From positions 248,001 through 312,000 of the forward strand of contig NZ_BMHO01000002.1 of assembly GCF_014640975.1 (NCBI RefSeq): DNA of 64,000 bases, in the 5' to 3' direction. Source of the DNA: Microbacterium faecale (lineage in GTDB: Bacteria; Actinomycetota; Actinomycetes; Actinomycetales; Microbacteriaceae). The position numbers and the translations under genes were made by a program. Every line of letters begins with the position of its first letter. The stretch's first letter is position 1. This document shows positions 41,038 to 52,442 of this stretch, piece by piece. Below the pieces are notes generated by a model. That model saw nothing but the letters and a program-made list of their open reading frames with translations. It made no database searches and was not told where the DNA came from.

Positions 41038-43922
41038 CAACCTCCCTCGAACGCCCCACCACGAAGCGCCCCGTCACCTGGCTGACGATCGCGGGCCTGG
41101 TCGCGCTGCCCGCCGTTGTCGGCGGCGTGCTCGTCGCCGCGCTCGACGACCCGACCGGTCGCCTCGACAACATGACCGCGGCCATCGTGAACCTCGACGA
41201 CGGCGTGGAGATCGACGGTCGGCTCACACCGCTCGGCCGCCAGCTCGCGGCGGGGCTCGTCGAGGGCTCCGACGACGTCGACAGCAACATCGAGTGGGTG
41301 ATCTCGAACGCACAGGACGCGTCTGACGGCGTCGCCGACGGCACCTATCAGGCGATCGTGACGATCCCCGAGTCGTTCAGCACCGCGGCGATGTCGTCCG
41401 CAAACGCGATTCAGGGCGAGGAGGATCCCTCGACCGCGACCATCGACGTCGACACCGCGAGCGATGCGCTGATCTTCGACGAGGCGATCATGCAGCAGGT
41501 CTCCACGGTCGCCGCGGGCGAGATGAGCGCCATGCTCTCCGAGGCGACGCTCGAGAACGTCTTCGTCAGCTTCACGGACCTCGGCTCACAGCTGGGCGAC
41601 GCGTCGGACGGGGCGACACAGCTCGCGGACGGCGCGGGCGAGGCCCAGAACGGGGCCGAGGAGCTCTCGGGCGGAGCGGGCGAGCTCGCGGACGGCGCCG
41701 GGGAGCTCGCGGGCGGGATCTCGCAGCTCGCAGGCGGGGCCACCGATGCCTCTGTGGGCGCGGGCGAACTCGCGGACGGCACCGCTGCGCTGGCGGACGG
41801 CGCGGCCGGGGTGGCGGACGGATCGAGCGCGCTCGCGGGCGGGGCGAGCCAACTGCGCGATGGCCTCGGGCAGCTCGACGCTGGCATCTCCCCGCTCGCG
41901 GAGGGCGCGACGCAGGTCGCTGGCGGCGTCGCTGCCGTGGACGTCGGGCTGAACGGGTCCGGCGACGAGCCGGGGCTCGCGCAGGGTGCGGCTTCGATTG
42001 TGGCGGCGCTCGGCGACATCTCCGGCGCGATGAACGGATCAGACGACCAGCCCGGCCTCGCGGGCGGATCCGCCGACGTGGCGGACGGCGCGGCCGAGCT
42101 CGCGACCGGGGCGCGGCAGCTGTCGGACGGGGCGACGCAGATCGCCGACGGCGTCGACGGACTGGCGACCGGGGCGAACGACCTCGCCGGCGGCGCCGGT
42201 CAGGTCGCGGACGGCGTCGACGGAATCACGACCGGCGCGAATGACCTCGCGGGCGGGGCGACGCAGATCGCCGACGGCGTCGACGGACTGTCCTCCGGCG
42301 CGAATGACCTCGCGGGCGGGGCGACCCAGGTCGCCGACGGCGTCGACGGACTGGCGACCGGGGCGAACGACCTCGCCGGCGGCGCCGGCCAGCTCGCGGG
42401 TGGTCTGGCGGAACTCGCCGACGCCTGCGACCAGGCGGGCGCGACGCTGGAGTTCTGCGAGCAGCTCGGCCAGCTTGTCGGATCCGCGCAGGGCGTCGCC
42501 GACGGCACCGCCGGGCTGGCCGCGGGCGCCGAGGACCTCGCTCCGGGTGCGCGCGGCGTCGCGACGGGCGTGACGGAGCTCTCAGCCGGCGCCGCCGACC
42601 TCGCCCCGGGTGCGCGTCAACTCGCCGACGGGGCGGCGGAACTCTCTGACGGGGCGGCACAGCTCGCCCCCGGCGCACGCCAGGTTGCCGACGGGGCGGC
42701 AGGACTCTCGGATGGGGCCGCGCAGCTCGCCCCGGGCGCACGCCAGGTCGCTGGCGGCACGACCGACCTCGCACACGGTGCCGAACAGCTCGCCCCGGGT
42801 GCACGCCAGGTCGCCGACGGGGCCGCGCAGCTCGGGTCCGGCCTGACCGAGGTCACCGACGGCGCGGCGCAGATCGCCGATGGAACGTCTCAGCTCGCGG
42901 GCGGCACCGCGCAGCTCACCCCCGGCGCACAGCAGGTCGCCGGCGGGCTCTCGCAGGTCGCCGGGAACACGCCCGCGCTCGTGGACGGCGCGGCGGCTCT
43001 CGCGACGGGAGCGGGCGACCTCAGCGGGGGCGCGGCGCAGCTTGCGGCCGGCGCGACCGAGGCCTCGACCGGAACGTACTCGCTCGCGGACGGCATCGCC
43101 GCCCTCGGCGATGGCGCGCGCGAAGCCTCCTCCGGGGCCGGGGCGCTCGGCGAGGGCGTATCCGCGCTCTCGGAGGGAGCAGCGGACCTCGGCGACGGCA
43201 TCGGCCAGCTGGGCACCGGGGTGAGCGAACTCGGCGACGGTCTCGGCACCGCGGTCGATCAGCTGCCCACCTTCACCGACCAGGAGGCGTCCGATGTCGC
43301 CGCGAACGTGCGCGAGCCGGTCACGTCCTCCTCGAGCGGCCTGTCGATGTTCGGCGCGAGCGCGGTCCCGCTGCTCGCCGCGATCGTGCTGTGGTTCGGC
43401 GGCCTGGCGACGTTCCTCGCCGTGCGGCCGGTGACTGCCGCCACATTGACGTCGCGGCGCTCGTCGGTCGCCCTCGCGGCGCGTGGTTTCCTCCCCGGCG
43501 GCCTCATCGGCCTCGTCCAGGGTCTGCTCGTGGGAGCGATCCTCGTGTGGGTGGGCGACCACTCGACCGCGACGTCGTTCGCCCTCATCGGGATCTCCGC
43601 TCTCGTGGGCGTCGCCTTCAGTGCGGTGCACCAGGCGCTGGCGGCGGCCCTCGGCGGCATCGGCCGGTGGATCGCAGCGATGGCCGGCGCGCTCGCCGTC
43701 GCGGTCGGCATCGTCTCGGCCGTGCCGGGCGTCCTCGTGGGTCTCGCGGGGATCCTGCCGACCGCGCCCGCGCTCGAGGCGCTACTCGCGCCGACCACCG
43801 GATCCGCTGTCGGCGGCGCGATCGCCGCGCTCGTGACGTGGGCGGTCCTGGCCTTCGCCGCCACGACCCTCGTCACGGCGACCCGGCGCACCACCACTCC
43901 GGTCGCCCTCGCTGCGGCCTGA
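41034..43922 (+). CDS. YhgE/Pip family protein with extended heptad repeats
   Basis: A 962-residue membrane protein. One N-terminal helix (about residues 16-38) precedes an extracytoplasmic region with the YhgE N-terminal domain (VNLDDGVEIDGRLTPLGRQL), then about 550 residues of heptad repeats of the form xxLxxGA (residues about 195-740), and at least five C-terminal helices (about 765-955). This matches the YhgE/Pip (phage infection protein; type VII-like ESX accessory-like) family, but the repeat region is much longer than usual. It is co-transcribed with the MMPL exporter and may form an extended stalk or scaffold spanning the cell wall. Start ATG 41034. Confidence 0.88.
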   Translation: MTTSLERPTTKRPVTWLTIAGLVALPAVVGGVLVAALDDPTGRLDNMTAAIVNLDDGVEIDGRLTPLGRQLAAGLVEGSDDVDSNIEWVISNAQDASDGVADGTYQAIVTIPESFSTAAMSSANAIQGEEDPSTATIDVDTASDALIFDEAIMQQVSTVAAGEMSAMLSEATLENVFVSFTDLGSQLGDASDGATQLADGAGEAQNGAEELSGGAGELADGAGELAGGISQLAGGATDASVGAGELADGTAALADGAAGVADGSSALAGGASQLRDGLGQLDAGISPLAEGATQVAGGVAAVDVGLNGSGDEPGLAQGAASIVAALGDISGAMNGSDDQPGLAGGSADVADGAAELATGARQLSDGATQIADGVDGLATGANDLAGGAGQVADGVDGITTGANDLAGGATQIADGVDGLSSGANDLAGGATQVADGVDGLATGANDLAGGAGQLAGGLAELADACDQAGATLEFCEQLGQLVGSAQGVADGTAGLAAGAEDLAPGARGVATGVTELSAGAADLAPGARQLADGAAELSDGAAQLAPGARQVADGAAGLSDGAAQLAPGARQVAGGTTDLAHGAEQLAPGARQVADGAAQLGSGLTEVTDGAAQIADGTSQLAGGTAQLTPGAQQVAGGLSQVAGNTPALVDGAAALATGAGDLSGGAAQLAAGATEASTGTYSLADGIAALGDGAREASSGAGALGEGVSALSEGAADLGDGIGQLGTGVSELGDGLGTAVDQLPTFTDQEASDVAANVREPVTSSSSGLSMFGASAVPLLAAIVLWFGGLATFLAVRPVTAATLTSRRSSVALAARGFLPGGLIGLVQGLLVGAILVWVGDHSTATSFALIGISALVGVAFSAVHQALAAALGGIGRWIAAMAGALAVAVGIVSAVPGVLVGLAGILPTAPALEALLAPTTGSAVGGAIAALVTWAVLAFAATTLVTATRRTTTPVALAAA
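42147..42398 (+). repeat. Four 63-base tandem repeats within the YhgE gene (set A)
   Basis: Near-identical units begin at 42147, 42210, 42273 and 42336, each encoding 21 residues like DGVDGLATGANDLAGGA (three heptads). The high DNA identity suggests recent duplication or ongoing unequal recombination. Confidence 0.85.
42600..42830 (+). repeat. Second 63-base tandem repeat set within the YhgE gene (set B)
   Basis: Units begin at 42600, 42663, 42726 and 42789, each encoding LAPGARQ-VADGAA-type triplets of heptads. The same 63-base period as set A shows the repeat grows by 21-residue blocks. Confidence 0.8.
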
Positions 43923-43950
43923 CCGCCCGCGGGGTGCCCTGCTCCGGTCG

Positions 43951-43992
43951 CGCAAAAGCACCTTCGTTCTTGAACGAAGGTGCTTTTGCGCG
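43951..43992. terminator. Bidirectional terminator between YhgE and ccsB
   Basis: Perfect 20-base inverted repeat (43951-43970 with 43973-43992), with AAAA on one arm and TTTT on the other, between two convergent genes. Part of its left arm is shared with the element at 49380. Confidence 0.85.
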
Positions 43993-44014
43993 ACGGGAGT
44001 GAGGCGTGGGCGCG

Positions 44015-45016
44015 TCAGCTGATGCCCGAGTAGGCGTGGAGCCCCTCAAAGAACATGTTCACGATCGTGAAGTTGAACAGCACCGCGGCGAAGCCGACGA
44101 TCGAGAGCCAGGCCGAGCGCGTGCCGCGCCATCCGCGCGTCGCACGAGCGTGGATGTATCCGGCGTAGAGCACCCAGATGATGAAGGTCCACACTTCCTT
44201 GGTGTCGAAACCCCAATAGCGGCCCCACGCATCCTGCGCCCAGATCGAACCGGCGATGAGGGTGAAGGTCCAGAAGATGAAGCCGATGATCGCCACACGG
44301 TACGCGAGCGATTCGAGCTCGTCGGCGTTCGGAACCGTCCGCAGCAGCGACCGCTTCTCACCTCGCGACGCATCCTCGCGCACGCGACGCTCGCGACCCG
44401 TCTGGAACAGCTGCAGCACGCTCAGCGCGAAGGCGAGGCCCATGAACGCGGTGGCGAGCGACGCGACGAACACGTGGATGACGAGCCAGGCCGACTTGAG
44501 CGGGTCCGCGAGCGGCACGATCTCGGTGTAGATCGCGGGCAGCGCGGCCGCGCCGAGCAGCACGGCGACGAGCCCCGTCATGAACGCGCCCACATAACGC
44601 AGGTCGCGCCAGAAGAGCACGCCGAGGTAGACGGCCGTGAACAGCAGCGTCGACGTCATCGCGAACTCGTACATGTTCGACCAGGGCACGCGGCCCGCGC
44701 CGATTCCGCGCAGGATCGTCGCGGCCAAGTGCAGCAGGAATGCGATCGCCGTCAGGGTGGTGCCGATGCGGCCCATGACGTTGTTTGTGTGCGGCACCGG
44801 GGCGCTGTCGCGCTCGAGGACCGCGGTGGCTGCGCCTCCGGCCGACGTCGTTCCACCGGCGGCGACGAGCTCGCGATCCTTCTGCCGGATCGAGGCGTCG
44901 GACCGTTTCGCGAGGTCCACGGCGTAGCACACGAAGGCAAGCACGTACACGATGATCGCGGTCCACAGCGAGATGACAGACCACGTGTCGAACATGAGGG
45001 CGTTCGCGGAGGGCAT
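44015..45016 (-). CDS. ccsB: Cytochrome c biogenesis protein CcsB/ResC
   Basis: A 333-residue membrane protein of the CcsA/CcsB (ResC) haem-handling family. It has about eight hydrophobic helices. The WGFDTKEVWTFIIWVLYAGY segment matches the family's tryptophan-rich (WWD-type) region that presents haem on the outside, and ends in conserved His (IHARAT). It works with ResB as System II cytochrome c synthase. ATG 45016; a second ATG at 44995 also fits. Last gene of the tlpA-ccdA-resB-ccsB run, 9 bases after the resB stop. Confidence 0.9.
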   Translation of the reverse strand: MPSANALMFDTWSVISLWTAIIVYVLAFVCYAVDLAKRSDASIRQKDRELVAAGGTTSAGGAATAVLERDSAPVPHTNNVMGRIGTTLTAIAFLLHLAATILRGIGAGRVPWSNMYEFAMTSTLLFTAVYLGVLFWRDLRYVGAFMTGLVAVLLGAAALPAIYTEIVPLADPLKSAWLVIHVFVASLATAFMGLAFALSVLQLFQTGRERRVREDASRGEKRSLLRTVPNADELESLAYRVAIIGFIFWTFTLIAGSIWAQDAWGRYWGFDTKEVWTFIIWVLYAGYIHARATRGWRGTRSAWLSIVGFAAVLFNFTIVNMFFEGLHAYSGIS

Positions 45017-45025
45017 GCGCTGATC

Positions 45026-46673
<1,648 letters not shown>

Positions 46674-46693
<20 letters not shown>

Positions 46694-47423
46694 CCGCGAT
46701 CACCCCCTGGAGTCGCGACATGATCATGGTCCAGACTCCCGACACCATCAGCACACCGATCAGGATCAGCAGCGCACCGCCGATGACGTTCACGGTGCGC
46801 ACGTGGCGGCGCAGGACGGCGACCGACTTCGCGGCCCATCCCAGTCCGAGTGCGATGAGCAGGAACGGAAGCCCTAGCCCGAGCGAGTAGGCGAGACCGA
46901 GTGCGGCGGCCCGCCACACGTCGCCCGTGTTCCACGACAGTCCCATGATCACGATGAGCGTCGGGCCGATGCACGGCGCCCATCCGATGCCGAGCGCGAG
47001 GCCGAGCAGCGGGGCGCCCGCGAGCCCGAGGTTGGAGTTCATCGCGGGGCGGGCCTGTCGCTGCATGAGCCGAAACATGCCGAGGAACACCAGGCCCATC
47101 AGGATGATGATGGCGCCGAGCACCCGGGTAATGACGTCGTTGTACTGCAGGAAGAACCGGCCGAGGCCCCCGGAGAAGATGTTCATGGCCATGAACACGA
47201 CGGTGAACCCCGCGATGAACAGCAGCACCCCGCCGACGAGGCGACCGCGCGGGGCGAGCGACTCCTGCGCGTCGCGCGGCAGCACGGATCCGGAGATGAA
47301 GCCGAGGTAGCCCGGCACAAGCGGGAGGACGCAGGGCGACAGGAACGAGAGCAGACCGGCGGCGAGCGCGATCGGCAGCGCCAGCCAGAGGGATCCGGCC
47401 CCGACGAGCTGCTCGAGACTCAC
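46674..47423 (-). CDS. ccdA: Cytochrome c biogenesis protein CcdA
   Basis: A 249-residue thiol-disulfide electron carrier with six membrane helices. It contains SFLSPCVLPLVPGYLGF and GWAPCIGPTL, the two helices bearing the redox Cys pair. It passes electrons from cytoplasmic thioredoxin to the extracytoplasmic TlpA/ResA-like protein encoded just upstream, keeping apocytochrome c Cys residues reduced. The start is GTG 47423, overlapping the tlpA stop. Confidence 0.92.
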
Positions 47424-48028
47424 GCGGACTCTTCGAGGACGTCGCTGACAAGCGTGTCGAGGATCGACGCCCCCTCGAGCTTGCCGATGATGCGGGCAGC
47501 GACGCGGCCGTCACGGTCGAGCACGAGCGTGATGGGCGTCGACTGGAGCGGTGACTCGGCGGCGAAGGCGAGCTTCACGGATCCGGTCTCGACGTCCATG
47601 ATGCTCGGGTAGGTGATGCCGTTGTCCTTCGCGAACGAGATCGCGGATTCGGGCTGGTCGTAGATGTTCACGCCGACGAACTTCACGCCGTCGTCCTTGT
47701 GGGTCTGCCAGACCTGCTCGAGGTCGGGCGCCTCGACGATGCAGGGCGGGCACTCGGCGTACCAGAAGTTCACGACGGTGACGTGCCCGGCGGTGTCGTC
47801 GCTCGACAGCTCGTCGCCGTGCTCGGTGACGCCGGCCCATTCGACGGAGTCGCCGCGTTCGTCGGCCGGGATCTCCTGCACCTGGAACTGGCCGGCGATG
47901 TATCCGGTGTTCTCCCCCGCGAGGTACTGCTCCGAGACGGGGTCGTTCGCGCATGCGGCGACCGACGCGGCCAATGCGACCGCGGCCAGCGCGGCGGCGA
48001 CGCGACGGATCCGATAAGTCAGGGGCAC
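47420..48028 (-). CDS. TlpA/ResA-like thioredoxin lipoprotein
   Basis: A 202-residue membrane-anchored thioredoxin. The signal sequence ends in the lipobox SVAACAND. The thioredoxin-fold domain (about 70-200) carries the redox motif ECPPC within NFWYAECPPC, and the cis-Pro region STPITLVLD. It should reduce apocytochrome c Cys residues, re-reduced by CcdA. It starts the cytochrome c maturation operon. GTG 48028 was taken as start; the hydrophobic signal immediately follows. Two tandem palindromic units lie just upstream. Confidence 0.88.
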   Translation of the reverse strand: MPLTYRIRRVAAALAAVALAASVAACANDPVSEQYLAGENTGYIAGQFQVQEIPADERGDSVEWAGVTEHGDELSSDDTAGHVTVVNFWYAECPPCIVEAPDLEQVWQTHKDDGVKFVGVNIYDQPESAISFAKDNGITYPSIMDVETGSVKLAFAAESPLQSTPITLVLDRDGRVAARIIGKLEGASILDTLVSDVLEESA

Positions 48029-48087
48029 GCCCGTAATTCTACGCGGCGTAGTAAGAGGAGGCTGAGTGCGGCCCGCCGCCTGGAGAT

Positions 48088-48223
48088 GGGTCGCCAGAGT
48101 TTGCCGGGCGCACGCCTCTCATCCCGTCATCTCTGGCGACGCTTACCTCGGGGCGGGGTCGCCGACGAATGGGTCGCCAGAGTTTGCGGCTCACTGGCCG
48201 CTCGCGTTGCCATCTCTGGCGAC
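48088..48223. repeat. Two tandem imperfect palindromic units
   Basis: Two hairpin units share the arms gtcgccagag and ctctggcgac. Unit 1 is 48090-48099 with 48131-48140; unit 2 is 48173-48182 with 48214-48223. Each arm is preceded by ggg and the first is followed by tttg. They fill most of the gap between the tlpA-like gene and the DUF3054 gene, both on the minus strand. This organisation resembles dispersed REP-type elements. Confidence 0.7.
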
Positions 48224-48240
48224 CCTCACGCTGGGTGGGG

Positions 48241-48621
48241 TCAGGTGCGCGCGCGACGGCGGGCGAGGATCCTGTCGATTCCGGCCACGACGAGGCGCCA
48301 GCCGACGATCCCGGCAAACAGCACGAGTGCGGTGACGAGGAAGAACGTCCACGCGAAGCCGCCACCCGTGGCCACCCGGAGGATCATGCCGCAGCCGACG
48401 GCGAAGAACCAAACGGTCACCCCCGCGCGGATCGGTGCGGCGGGCGCCCTCCAGGCGATCGAGACGAGCCACCCGAGCGCGGCGCCGACGGCGAATGGCC
48501 AGACGACGCGCAGGAGGTCGGCGATGATCTCGCCACTGTGGGTGGAGATGCCCGTGGTGGCGAAACCGACGATGACCACCGCGTCGAGGAGCGCAGCGAG
48601 GGTCCACGGGAAGCGGCGCAT
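48241..48621 (-). CDS. DUF3054 membrane protein
   Basis: A 126-residue protein with four hydrophobic helices and the motif VVWPFAVGAALGWL, then FAVGCGMILRVATGGGFAWT, which matches DUF3054. ATG 48621 is the first credible start; the open frame upstream contains basic, unconserved sequence antisense to the phosphatase gene. Function is unknown. It is divergent from the histidine phosphatase gene (119 bases apart). Confidence 0.78.
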   Translation of the reverse strand: MRRFPWTLAALLDAVVIVGFATTGISTHSGEIIADLLRVVWPFAVGAALGWLVSIAWRAPAAPIRAGVTVWFFAVGCGMILRVATGGGFAWTFFLVTALVLFAGIVGWRLVVAGIDRILARRRART

Positions 48622-48739
48622 GATCCCAACGTACCGTCCGCACGTGGACGGCCGCCGCGACCGCTGGCGACGACGGATCCGCGGTTCGCAGTGTTCGCCG
48701 GTGCCGTCTGCCGTGGTCCCGTCCGGGTAGCGTGGCCGT

Positions 48740-49363
48740 ATGCCCGCCGCGCGCCTGCACCTCGTCCGCCACGGAGAAGTCCACAACCCCCAGCGACTGC
48801 TCTACGAGCGGATCCCCGGATACGGTCTGAGCGAAGCGGGCCGCGAGATGGCACGCGCGGCGGCCGAGCACGTGAACTCCGAGGGGCGCGCCGTCTCGCG
48901 CCTCATCTCCTCGCCGTTGCAGCGGGCCCGGGAGTCGGCCGAGCCGTTCGTCGAGCTGTTCGACCTCACGCCGGAACAGGACGAGCGTGTCATCGAACCG
49001 TGGAACTCGTTCGCTGGCAAGCGCATGAAGCGGGCCGTTCTGAACCCGATCAACTGGCGCCTGCTCATCGACCCGTCGAAGCCGAGCTGGGGCGAGCCGT
49101 TCGCTGCGACGGCAGAGCGCATGGTCGAGGCCATGGAAGATGCGTGGGAGTCGACCGATTCCGGAGACGTCGTGATCGTCTCGCACCAGGCTCCGATCTG
49201 GATCGCGCACCTCGCGATCGCGGGCGAGAAGCTCGCGCACTCCCCCACGAAGCGCCGCTGCGCCCTCTCGAGCGTGACGACCTTCGAGCGCACGGGCGGA
49301 TCCTTCACCGAGGTCGCCTACGCGGAACCTGCGGCCGCAGGCATCGACCTCGGCGCGGTGTGA
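48740..49363 (+). CDS. Histidine phosphatase family protein
   Basis: A 207-residue phosphatase with the N-terminal RHG catalytic motif (LVRHGEVHNP), the second Arg in SPLQRARESAEPF, and the late His in VSHQAPIW. It hydrolyses phosphomonoesters through a phosphohistidine. Substrate is unknown; homologues are often labelled phosphoglycerate mutase, but the length and lone His pattern only support a general phosphatase. It ends convergently with the DUF368 gene. Confidence 0.88.
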   Translation: MPAARLHLVRHGEVHNPQRLLYERIPGYGLSEAGREMARAAAEHVNSEGRAVSRLISSPLQRARESAEPFVELFDLTPEQDERVIEPWNSFAGKRMKRAVLNPINWRLLIDPSKPSWGEPFAATAERMVEAMEDAWESTDSGDVVIVSHQAPIWIAHLAIAGEKLAHSPTKRRCALSSVTTFERTGGSFTEVAYAEPAAAGIDLGAV

Positions 49364-49379
49364 GCGGAGTTCTTCCCTT

Positions 49380-49433
49380 CCGGTCGCGCAAAAGCACCTT
49401 TATCGCGCGACGAAGCTGCCTTTGCGCGACCGG
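49380..49433. terminator. Bidirectional terminator between phosphatase and DUF368 genes
   Basis: An imperfect 21-base inverted repeat (49380-49400 with 49413-49433), again with an A run on the left and T run on the right. The left arm contains cggtcgcgcaaaagcacctt, the same word as the terminator at 43945-43965. Confidence 0.75.
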
Positions 49434-49448
49434 AACGGACGGTGCGGG

Positions 49449-50384
49449 CTACTCCGGGAGTTCGCCGACGCGGCGCTTCGTGATCGCGTGCTCGATCGCG
49501 ACGAGGATGAGCACCACGATCGCTCCCGCGACCGCGAAGACGGTCGGCCAGAGCGGATCCGAGGGAGCGAGAAGCGCTCCGTGCCCGTCCTCGCTGCCCG
49601 CGCCTCCCTGCCATGGCCACAACGCGCGCAGGGACCCGAGCATGAGTCCCGCCATGATGATCAGCGTCATGCGACGGTGCTTCTCGAGGAGGACCCGCAT
49701 CACGCGGACGACCGTGAGCAGTCCGAGAATGGCGCCCACCGCGAAAACGCTGATATAGGTCATGTCGCGCTCGTCGACGGCCTGGAGCGTCGGCGAGTAG
49801 AGGCCGACGGCGAGCAGAAAGAAGGATCCGGAGACGCCAGGCACGACGAGGGCGCACACCGCCACCGCGGCCGCGGCGAAAACGAACACGAGGTTCGGAT
49901 TCTCGACGGTGCCTCCGCCGGCGAAGCCGACGAGGAAGAACGCCACGGCGACCGCAAGGATGAACGCCACGATGTCGACCGCGAGGTTCTTGCGCTTCGG
50001 CAGCAGCCGGTACGGCACGACGAGGCTCGCCGCGACGAGCCCGAAGAAGAGTCCGCGCGCGTTGACCGGGTTCGAGGAGACCAGGCTCTCGATGGTTCCG
50101 GCGGCAAAGAGGACGGCGCTCGCCATGCCGATGAGCATGGGGAGAACGAGCCACCAGTCGACCTCGGCGATGCGTCGACGGAAGCCGGCCGCGCGGTCGG
50201 GCCCGGTGACAAGGGTCTTGAAGGCGCCGCCCAGCGCGCTCGCCGCGTGCAACGCTCGCTCGTAAACGCCTACGACGAGCGCGACGGTCCCCCCGGAGAT
50301 CCCGGGGACCAGCTCCGCCATCCCGATAAGGAATCCGCGAATCGCGTTCCACGGGGTGTGGATCGGCTTGGCCGTGTCGTTCAC
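49449..50384 (-). CDS. DUF368 polyprenyl-phosphate transporter family protein
   Basis: A 311-residue membrane protein with about nine to ten helices. It has the DUF368 signature [20 protein letters not shown] near the start and a second inverted-repeat copy [20 protein letters not shown]. The DUF368 (PopT) family has been linked to recycling of undecaprenyl phosphate across the membrane, which would support peptidoglycan and the exopolysaccharide made in this window. Start ATG 50384. Assignment to the family is firm; transport substrate here is inferred. Confidence 0.85.
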   Translation of the reverse strand: MNDTAKPIHTPWNAIRGFLIGMAELVPGISGGTVALVVGVYERALHAASALGGAFKTLVTGPDRAAGFRRRIAEVDWWLVLPMLIGMASAVLFAAGTIESLVSSNPVNARGLFFGLVAASLVVPYRLLPKRKNLAVDIVAFILAVAVAFFLVGFAGGGTVENPNLVFVFAAAAVAVCALVVPGVSGSFFLLAVGLYSPTLQAVDERDMTYISVFAVGAILGLLTVVRVMRVLLEKHRRMTLIIMAGLMLGSLRALWPWQGGAGSEDGHGALLAPSDPLWPTVFAVAGAIVVLILVAIEHAITKRRVGELPE

Positions 50385-50617
50385 GTTGTCTCGCTTCCGT
50401 CGTGCGCCACGTCGACACTACCCATCGCGTGCACGTGCGTCCCTGGGGAAAACCCGCGCGCCGCCAGGGGAAGTCCCGACGCGGCGGCGGGGGACGGATC
50501 CGCGAAACGCGCCGCGGACAACATGGATCCGCCGCCCGCACCACAGTCGGGTCGCCTCCACAGCCGCTGCGGATAGGATCGTGCCGTCCCTTTCGCCTCA
50601 CCAGAAGGATCGTAGAA

Positions 50618-52387
50618 GTGCTGCGCACCCACACCGCTGGCTCGCTCAGAGCCGCGCACATCGGTCAGACCGTCACCCTCACGGGTTGGGTCGATCGTCG
50701 CCGCGATCACGGCGGGGTGGCATTCATCGATCTGCGTGATTCGTCGGGCATCGCCCAGGTGGTCATCCGTGACGAAGAGGTGGCCCACCCGCTCCGGAGC
50801 GAGTTCGTCCTCAAGGTCACCGGCGAGGTGTCCGAGCGCCCCGAGGGGAACGCGAACGAGAACCTGCCGACGGGCGACATCGAGGTGATCGCGACCGACG
50901 TCGAGGTGCTCAACGCCTCGGCCCCGCTGCCGTTCCAGGTGTCGACCGCTCTCGACGGCCAAGAGACCGTCGGCGAGGAAGCGCGCCTCAAGCACCGCTA
51001 CCTCGACCTGCGCCGCCCCGGTCCCGCCGCAGCCCTGCGCCTGCGCTCCAAGGCCAACCAGGTCGCGCGCCGCGTGCTCGACGAGCACGAGTTCGTCGAG
51101 ATCGAGACGCCCACCCTCACGCGTTCGACACCCGAGGGTGCCCGAGACTTCCTCGTCCCGGCGCGGTTGAACCCCGGATCCTGGTATGCGCTTCCGCAGT
51201 CCCCGCAGCTCTTCAAGCAGCTGCTGATGGTCGGCGGCATGGAGCGTTATTACCAGCTCGCGCGCAGCTATCGCGACGAGGACTTCCGTGCCGACCGTCA
51301 GCCGGAGTTCACGCAGCTCGACATCGAGATGAGCTTCGTCGACCAGGAGGACGTCATCGCGCTCGGCGAGCAGGTCGTCGCGGAGCTCTGGAAGCTCATC
51401 GACGTCGAGATTCCGACGCCGATCGAGCGGATCACGTTCGCCGACGCGATGCGGCTGTACGGATCCGACAAGCCGGACCTGCGCTTCGGCAACACGATCG
51501 TCGAGCTCGCCGAGTACTTCGCCGACACGTCCTTCCGCGTCTTCCAGCAGGAGTATGTCGGATCCGTCGTCATGCCCGGCGGCGCCTCGCTGCCGCGCCG
51601 CCAGTTTGACGCCTGGCAGGACTGGGCGAAGTCGCGCGGCGCGAGGGGGCTCGCGTACGTCACGTTCGCCGAGGACGGCACGCTCGGCGGTCCTGTCGCC
51701 AAGAACCTCACCGACACCGAGCGCGACGGACTCGCCGCAATCACGGGGGCACAGCCCGGTGACGCCGTGTTCTTCGCCGCGGGCAAGACGAACGAGGCGC
51801 GTGCGCTGCTCGGCGCCGCGCGCGTCGAGATCGCCCACCGCACCGACCAGATCTCGGACGACGACTGGGCGTTCGTGTGGGTCGTCGACGCACCGCTGTT
51901 CAAGCCGACCGGTGAGGATCCGGAGGACGTCGACCTCGGCAACTCGGCATGGACGGCGGTGCACCACGCATTCACCTCGCCGAAGCCAGAGCACCTCGAC
52001 ACGTTCGACAAGGATCCCGAAAGCGCCTTGTCGTACGCGTACGACATCGTCTGCAACGGCGTCGAGATGGGCGGCGGCTCGATCCGTATCCACCAGCGCG
52101 ACGTGCAGGAGCGCATCTTCCAGGTGATGGGCATCGGCGAGGAGGAGGCGCAGGAGAAGTTCGGCTTCCTGCTCGACGCCTTCGCCTTCGGTGCGCCCCC
52201 GCACGGCGGCATCGCGTTCGGCTGGGATCGCGTGCTGCAGCTGCTGACCAAGACCGACTCGATCCGCGAGGTCATCGCCTTCCCCAAGTCGGGCAACGGT
52301 TACGACCCGCTCACCGCGGCTCCTGCTCCGATCACGCCGGAGCAGCGCGCCGAGGCCGGCGTCGACTACGAACCAGAAGAGGACTGA
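50618..52387 (+). CDS. aspS: Aspartate-tRNA ligase
   Basis: A 589-residue class IIb aminoacyl-tRNA synthetase that charges tRNA-Asp. The N-terminal OB-fold (about residues 15-110, [20 protein letters not shown]) binds the anticodon. Motif 2 ([20 protein letters not shown]) and motif 3 ([13 protein letters not shown]) form the active site, with the bacterial insertion (GAD) domain between them (about 285-415). GTG 50618 was chosen, with AGAAGGAT about 9 bases upstream; the frame is open back to 50402 but non-homologous. A TAGGAT at about 50573 could be its -10 box. A strong hairpin follows the stop. Confidence 0.96.
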   Translation: MLRTHTAGSLRAAHIGQTVTLTGWVDRRRDHGGVAFIDLRDSSGIAQVVIRDEEVAHPLRSEFVLKVTGEVSERPEGNANENLPTGDIEVIATDVEVLNASAPLPFQVSTALDGQETVGEEARLKHRYLDLRRPGPAAALRLRSKANQVARRVLDEHEFVEIETPTLTRSTPEGARDFLVPARLNPGSWYALPQSPQLFKQLLMVGGMERYYQLARSYRDEDFRADRQPEFTQLDIEMSFVDQEDVIALGEQVVAELWKLIDVEIPTPIERITFADAMRLYGSDKPDLRFGNTIVELAEYFADTSFRVFQQEYVGSVVMPGGASLPRRQFDAWQDWAKSRGARGLAYVTFAEDGTLGGPVAKNLTDTERDGLAAITGAQPGDAVFFAAGKTNEARALLGAARVEIAHRTDQISDDDWAFVWVVDAPLFKPTGEDPEDVDLGNSAWTAVHHAFTSPKPEHLDTFDKDPESALSYAYDIVCNGVEMGGGSIRIHQRDVQERIFQVMGIGEEEAQEKFGFLLDAFAFGAPPHGGIAFGWDRVLQLLTKTDSIREVIAFPKSGNGYDPLTAAPAPITPEQRAEAGVDYEPEED

Positions 52388-52400
52388 CCCTCTGAACTGA

Positions 52401-52436
52401 CGAGGTGCCCCCGCTCGCTCGAGCGGGGGCACCTCG
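52401..52436 (+). terminator. Terminator after aspS
   Basis: Perfect 17-base stem (52401-52417 with 52420-52436) and a 2-base turn, 13 bases after the aspS stop and followed by tcgttt. Confidence 0.85.
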
Positions 52437-52442
52437 TCGTTT

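Noticed and set aside
38656..41040. A 794-residue open frame opposite the MMPL gene
   Set aside because: High-GC shadow; the predicted protein is highly charged, low in complexity and has no domain.
42147..42830. Possible CRISPR-like or minisatellite array
   Set aside because: The 63-base repeats are in frame, directly adjacent without spacers, and encode heptads of the YhgE protein.
50385..50617. Riboswitch or T-box leader before aspS
   Set aside because: No T-box sequence or conserved aptamer could be recognised; only a possible -10 box near 50573.
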